Notes under the pieces: model-generated | The model's input: the letters and a program-made list of their open reading frames with translations, nothing else | Told to the model about the DNA's origin: nothing | Databases searched by the model: none | Part shown: positions 58,901 through 64,000 of the stretch, one piece after another | Layout: every line of letters starts with the position of its first letter | Position numbering within the stretch: position 1 is the first letter of the stretch | Translations under genes and position numbers: made by a program | Source: Omphiscola glabra | Lineage: Eukaryota; Mollusca; Gastropoda; Lymnaeidae | Direction: 5' to 3' | Length of the DNA: 64,000 bases | Assembly: GCA_964017045.1 (NCBI GenBank) | Contig: OZ024808.1 | Coordinates: forward strand, 25,164,396 to 25,228,395

Positions 58901-61900
58901 ATTCCATCAGTACTGCTCCTTGAGTGACAATTATTGCTTCTCCTGACATTCCATCAGTACTGCTCTTTGAGTGACATATGTTGCTTCTCCTGACATTCCA
59001 TCAGTACTGCTCTTTGAGTGACAATTGTTGCTTCTCCTGACATTCCATCAGTACTGCTCTTTGAGTGACAATTGTTGCTTCTCCTGACATTCCATCAGTA
59101 CTGCTCTTTGAGTGACAATTATTGCTTCTCCTGACATTCCATCAGTACTGCTCTTTGAGTGACAATTATTGCTTCTCCTGACATTCCATCAGTACTGCTC
59201 TTTGAGTGACAATTATTGCTTCTCCTGACATTCCATCAGTACTGCTCTTTGAGTGACAATTATTGCTTCTCCTGACATTCCATCAGTACTGCTCTTTGAG
59301 TGACAATTGTTGCTTCTCCTGACATTCCATCAGTACTGCTCTTTGAGTGACAATTGTTGCTTCTCCTGACATTCCATCAGTACTGGTCTTTGAGTGACAA
59401 TTATTGCTTCTCCTGACATTCCATCAGTACTGCTCTTTGAGTGATAATTGCTTCTCCTGACATTCCATCAGTACTGGTCTTTGAGTGACAATTGCTTCTC
59501 TTGACATTCCATCAGTACTGCTCTTTGAGTGATAATTGCTTCTCCTGACATTCCATCAGTACTGCTCTTTGAGTGATAATTGCTTCTCCTGACTTTCCAT
59601 CAGTACTGGTCTTTGAGTGATAATTGCTTCTCCTGACATTCCATCAGTGCTGCTCTTTGAGTGATAATTGCTTCTCCTGACATTCCTCAGTACTGCTCTT
59701 TGAGTGATAATTGCTTCTCCTGACATTCCATCAGTACTGCTCTTTGAGTGACAATTGCTTCTCCTGACATTCCATCAGTACTGCTCTTTGAGTGATAATT
59801 GCTTCTCCTGACATTCCATCAGTACTGGTCTTTGAGTGACAATTGCTTCTCCTGACATTCCATCAGTACTGGTCTTTGAGTGACAATTGCTTCTCCTGAC
59901 ATTCCATGAGTACTGCTCTTTGAGTGACAATTGCTTCTCCTGACATTCCACCAGTGCTGCTCTTTGAGTGACAATTGCTTCTCCTGACATTCCATCAGTA
60001 CTGCTCTTTGAGTGACAATTGCTTCTCCTGACATTCCATCAGTGCTGCTCTTTGAGTGACAATTGCTTCTCCTGACATTCCATCAGTACTGCTCTTTGGG
60101 TGACAATTGCTTCTCCTGACATTCCATCAGTACTGCTCTTTGGGTGACAATTGCTTCTCCTGAAATTCCATCAGTACTGCTCTTTGATTGATCATTGCTT
60201 CTCCTGACATTCCATCAGTACTGCTCTTTGATTGATCATTGCTTCTCCTGACATTCCATCAGTACTGCTCTTTGATTGATCATTGCTTCTCCTGACATTC
60301 CATCAGTACTGCTCTTTGATTGATCATTGCTTCTCCTGACATTCCATTAGTACTGCTCTTTGATTGTGATTGATCATTGCTTCTCCTGACATTCCATCAG
60401 TACTGCTCTTTGATTGATCATTGCTTCTCCTGACATTCCATCAGTACTGCTCTTTGAGTGACAATTGCTTCTCCTGACATTCCATCAGTGCTGCTCTTTG
60501 AGTGACAATTGCTTCTCCTGACATTCCATCAGTGCTGCTCTTTGAGTGACAATTGCTTCTCCTGACATTCCATCAGTGCTGCTCTTTGAGTGACAATTGT
60601 TGCTTCTCCTGACATTCCATCAGTACTGCTCTTTGAGTGACAATTGCTTCTCCTGAAATTCCATCAGTACTGCTCTTTGAGTGACAATTGCTTCTCCTGA
60701 CATTCCATCAGTGCTGCTCTTTGAGTGACAATTGCTTCTCCTGACATTCCATCAGTGCTGCTCTTTGAGTGACAATTGCTTCTCCTGACATTCCATCAGT
60801 GCTGCTCTTTGAGTGACAATTGTTGCTTCTCCTGACATTCCATCAGTACTGCTCTTTGAGTGACAATTGCTTCTCCTGACATTCCATCAGTGCTGCTCTT
60901 TGAGTGACAATTGCTTCTCCTGACATTCCATCAGTACTGCTCTTTGAGTGACAATTGCTTCTCCTGACATTCCATCAGTGCTGCTCTTTGAGTGACAATT
61001 GCTTCTCCTGACATTCCATCAGTACTGCTCTTTGAGTGACAATTATTGCTTCTCCTGACATTCCATCAGTACTGCTCTTTGAGTGACAATTATTGCTTCT
61101 CCTGACATTCCATCAGTACTGCTCTTTGAGTGACAATTGCTTCTCATGACATTCCATCAGTACTGCTCTTTGAGTGACAATTATTGCTTCTCCTGACATT
61201 CCATCAGTACTGCTCTTTGAGTGACAATTGCTTCTCCTGACATTCCATCAGTACTGCTCTTTGAGTGACAATTATTGCTTCTCCTGACATTCCATCAGTA
61301 CTGCTCTTTGAGTGACAATTATTGCTTCTCCTGACATTCCTCAGTACTGGTCTTTGAGTGACAATTATTGCTTCTCCTGACATTCCATCAGTACTGCTCT
61401 TTGAGTGACAATTATTGCTTCTCCTGACATTCCTCAGTACTGGTCTTTGAGTGATAATTGCTTCTCCTGACATTCCATCAGTACTGCTCTTTGAGTGACA
61501 ATTATTGCTTCTCCTGACATTCCTCAGTACTGCTCTTTGAGTGACAATTGCTTCTCCTGACATTCCATCAGTACTGCTCTTTGAGTGACAATTGCTTCTC
61601 CTGACATTCCTCAGTACTGCTCTTTGAGTGACAATTGCTTCTCCTGACATTCCTCAGTACTGCTCTTTGAGTGACAATTGCTTCTCCTGACATTCCATCA
61701 GTACTGCTCTTTGAGTGACAATTGCTTCTCCTGACATTCCTCAGTACTGCTCTTTGAGTGACAATTGCTTCTCCTGACATTCCTCAGTACTGCTCTTTGA
61801 GTGACAATTATTGCTTCTCCTGACAGTCCATCAGTACTGCTCTTTGAGTGACAATTGCTTCTCCTGACATTCCATCAGTACTGCTCTTTGAGTGACAATT

Positions 61901-64000
61901 GCTTCTCCTGACATTCCTCAGTACTGCTCTTTGAGTGACAATTGCTTCTCCTGACATTCCTCAGTACTGCTCTTTGAGTGACAATTGCTTCTCCTGACAT
62001 TCCTCAGTACTGCTCTTTGAGTGACAATTGCTTCTCCTGACATTCCATCAGTACTGCTCTTTGAGTGACAATTGCTTCTCCTGACATTCCTCAGTACTGC
62101 TCTTTGAGTGACAATTGCTTCTCCTGACATTCCATCAGTACTGCTCTTTGAGTGAAAATTGCTTCTCCTGACATTCCTCAGTACTGCTCTTTGAGTGACG
62201 ATTGCTTCTCCTGACATTCCATCAGTACTGCTCTTTGAGTGACAATTGCTTCTCCTGACATTCCATCAGTACTGCTCTTTGAGTGACAATTGCTTCTCCT
62301 GACATTCCTCAGTACTGCTCTTTGAGTGACAATTGCTTCTCCTGACATTCCATCAGTACTGCTCTTTGAGTGACAATTGCTTCTCCTGACAGTCCATCAG
62401 TACTGCTCTTTGAGTGACAATTGCTTCTCCTGACAGTCCATCAGTACTGCTCTTTGAGTGACAATTGCTTCTCCTGACAGTCCATCAGTACTGCTCTTTG
62501 AGTGACAATTATTGCTTCTCCTGACAGTCCATCAGTACTGCTCTTTGAGTGACAATTATTGCTTCTCCTGACATTCCATCAGTACTGCTCTTTGAGTGAC
62601 AATTGCTTCTCCTGACAGTCAATCAGTACTGCTCTTTGAGTGACAATTATTGCTTCTCCTGACATTCCATCAGTACTGCTCTTTGAGTTACAATTGTTGC
62701 TTCTCCTGACATTCCATCAGTACTGCTCTTTGAGTGACAATTATTGCTTCTCCTGGCATTCCATCAGTACTGCTCTTTGAGTGACAATTATTGCTTCTCC
62801 TGACATTCCATCAGTACTGGTCTTTGAGTGACAATTGCTTCTCCTGACAGTCCATCAGTACTTCTCTTTGAGTGACAATTGCTTCTCCTGACATTCCATC
62901 ACTACTGCTCTTTGAGTGACAATTATTGCTTCTCCTGACATTCCATCAGTACTGCTCTTTGAGTGACAATTGCTTCTCCTGACATTCCATCAGTACTGCT
63001 CTTTGAGTGACAATTATTGCTTCTCCTGACATTCCATCAGTACTGCTCTTTGAGTGACAATTATTGCTTCTCCTGACATTCCTCAGTACTGGTCTTTGAG
63101 TGACAATTATTGCTTCTCCTGACATTCCATCAGTACTGCTCTTTGAGTGACAATTATTGCTTCTCCTGACATTCCTCAGTACTGGTCTTTGAGTGATAAT
63201 TGCTTCTCCTGACATTCCATCAGTACTGCTCTTTGAGTGACAATTATTGCTTCTCCTGACATTCCTCAGTACTGCTCTTTGAGTGACAATTGCTTCTCCT
63301 GACATTCCATCAGTACTGCTCTTTGGGTGACAATTATTGCTTCTCCTGACATTCCATCAGTACTGCTCTTTGAGTGACAATTATTGCTTCTCCTGACATT
63401 CCATCAGTACTGCTCTTTGAGTGACAATTGCTTCTCCTGACATTCCATCAGTACTGCTCTTTGAGTGACAATTATTGCTTCTCCTGACATTCCATCAGTA
63501 CTGCTCTTTGAGTGACAATTATTGCTTCTCCTGACATTCCATCAGTACTGCTCTTTGAGTGACAATTATGTTGCTTCTCCTGACATTCCTCAGTACTGGT
63601 CTTTGAGTGACAATTATTGCTTCTCCTGACATTCCATCAGTACTGCTCTTTGAGTGACAATTATTGCTTCTCCTGACATTCCTCAGTACTGGTCTTTGAG
63701 TGATAATTGCTTCTCCTGACATTCCATCAGTACTGCTCTTTGAGTGACAATTATTGCTTCTCCTGACATTCCTCAGTACTGCTCTTTGAGTGACAATTGC
63801 TTCTCCTGACATTCCATCAGTACTGCTCTTTGAGTGACAATTATTGCTTCTCCTGACATTCCATCAGTACTGGTCTTTGAGTGATAATTGCTTCTCCTGA
63901 CATTCCATCAGTACTGCTCTTTGAGTGACAATTGCTTCTCCTGACAGTCCATCAGTACTGCTCTTTGAGTGATAATTGCTTCTCCTGACATTCCATCAGT
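55907..64000. repeat. 42-47-bp satellite array with higher-order structure, runs off the window
   Basis: Monomer TGACATTCCATCAGTACTGC followed by TCTTTGAGTGACAATTGTTG and CTTCTCC, in 47-, 44- and 42-bp forms. More than 180 copies. Blocks of variants recur at about 2,617-2,705 bases (57158 with 59775) and 1,742 bases (61204 with 62946). Minus-strand MSGEAIVTQR frames arise because 44x3 is a multiple of 3. Confidence 0.95.

Noticed and set aside
57158..63812. MSGEAIVTQR-type minus-strand frames
   Set aside because: Satellite shadow; broken wherever unit length departs from 44.
55907..64000. CRISPR-like regular array
   Set aside because: Units are contiguous variants of one monomer with no unique spacers, no cas genes, and the DNA is eukaryotic.

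Overview
The window is eukaryotic (animal) DNA: AT-rich, with tiny exons flanked by GT/AG introns, very dense minisatellites, 5'-truncated non-LTR retrotransposons and hAT-type MITEs. Small secreted-protein genes with introns full of tandem repeats, together with SPIN-like hAT elements (reported from a pond snail among other animals), make a mollusc, probably a gastropod, my best guess. That is inference; no species marker gene is present. Nothing bacterial, no CRISPR array, no rRNA and no tRNA was recognised.

The main content is a tandem array of three paralogous genes on the + strand, here called A, B and C. Each is spread over about 10-16 kb. A (1-5086) has lost exons 1-2 off the left edge. 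B (12942-23211, 8 exons, 202 aa) and C (34660-49741, 8 exons, 195 aa) are complete. Each encodes a small secreted protein: an 18-codon exon 1 that begins a signal peptide, a short acidic/basic segment ending in a dibasic KR, a mostly helical middle with conserved cysteines, and a final exon with a basic KR site and a C-x8-C tail. A and B are recent duplicates, including introns and 3' flank; C is an older paralog with the same exon plan. I do not recognise the family. The final exon varies far more than the others between A and B.

B and C share a promoter layout: a 14-base motif 43-44 bases before a TATA box, which lies 102-103 bases before the ATG. Intron 5 of all three genes holds a 45-bp tandem repeat that copies the exon 5/donor junction.

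Between and inside the genes are at least five non-LTR reverse-transcriptase remnants (7.0-8.46, 25.8-27.3, 27.3-27.8, 29.7-31.6 and 45.0-46.6 kb), a Ty3/gypsy-like gag remnant with one LTR (8.9-9.7 kb), two SPIN-like hAT elements (47.3 and 49.4 kb), a family of short TIR elements starting CAGAGGCGTA, and more than 20 minisatellite arrays.

At the right end, two small exons (52593-52631 and 53771-53850) look like the start of a different secreted protein, possibly of the Ly6/uPAR (three-finger) type. It is followed by an intron made almost entirely of repeats, ending in a 42-47-bp satellite that fills 55.9-64.0 kb and runs off the window. Most long open frames in the window are shadows of tandem repeats, not genes.
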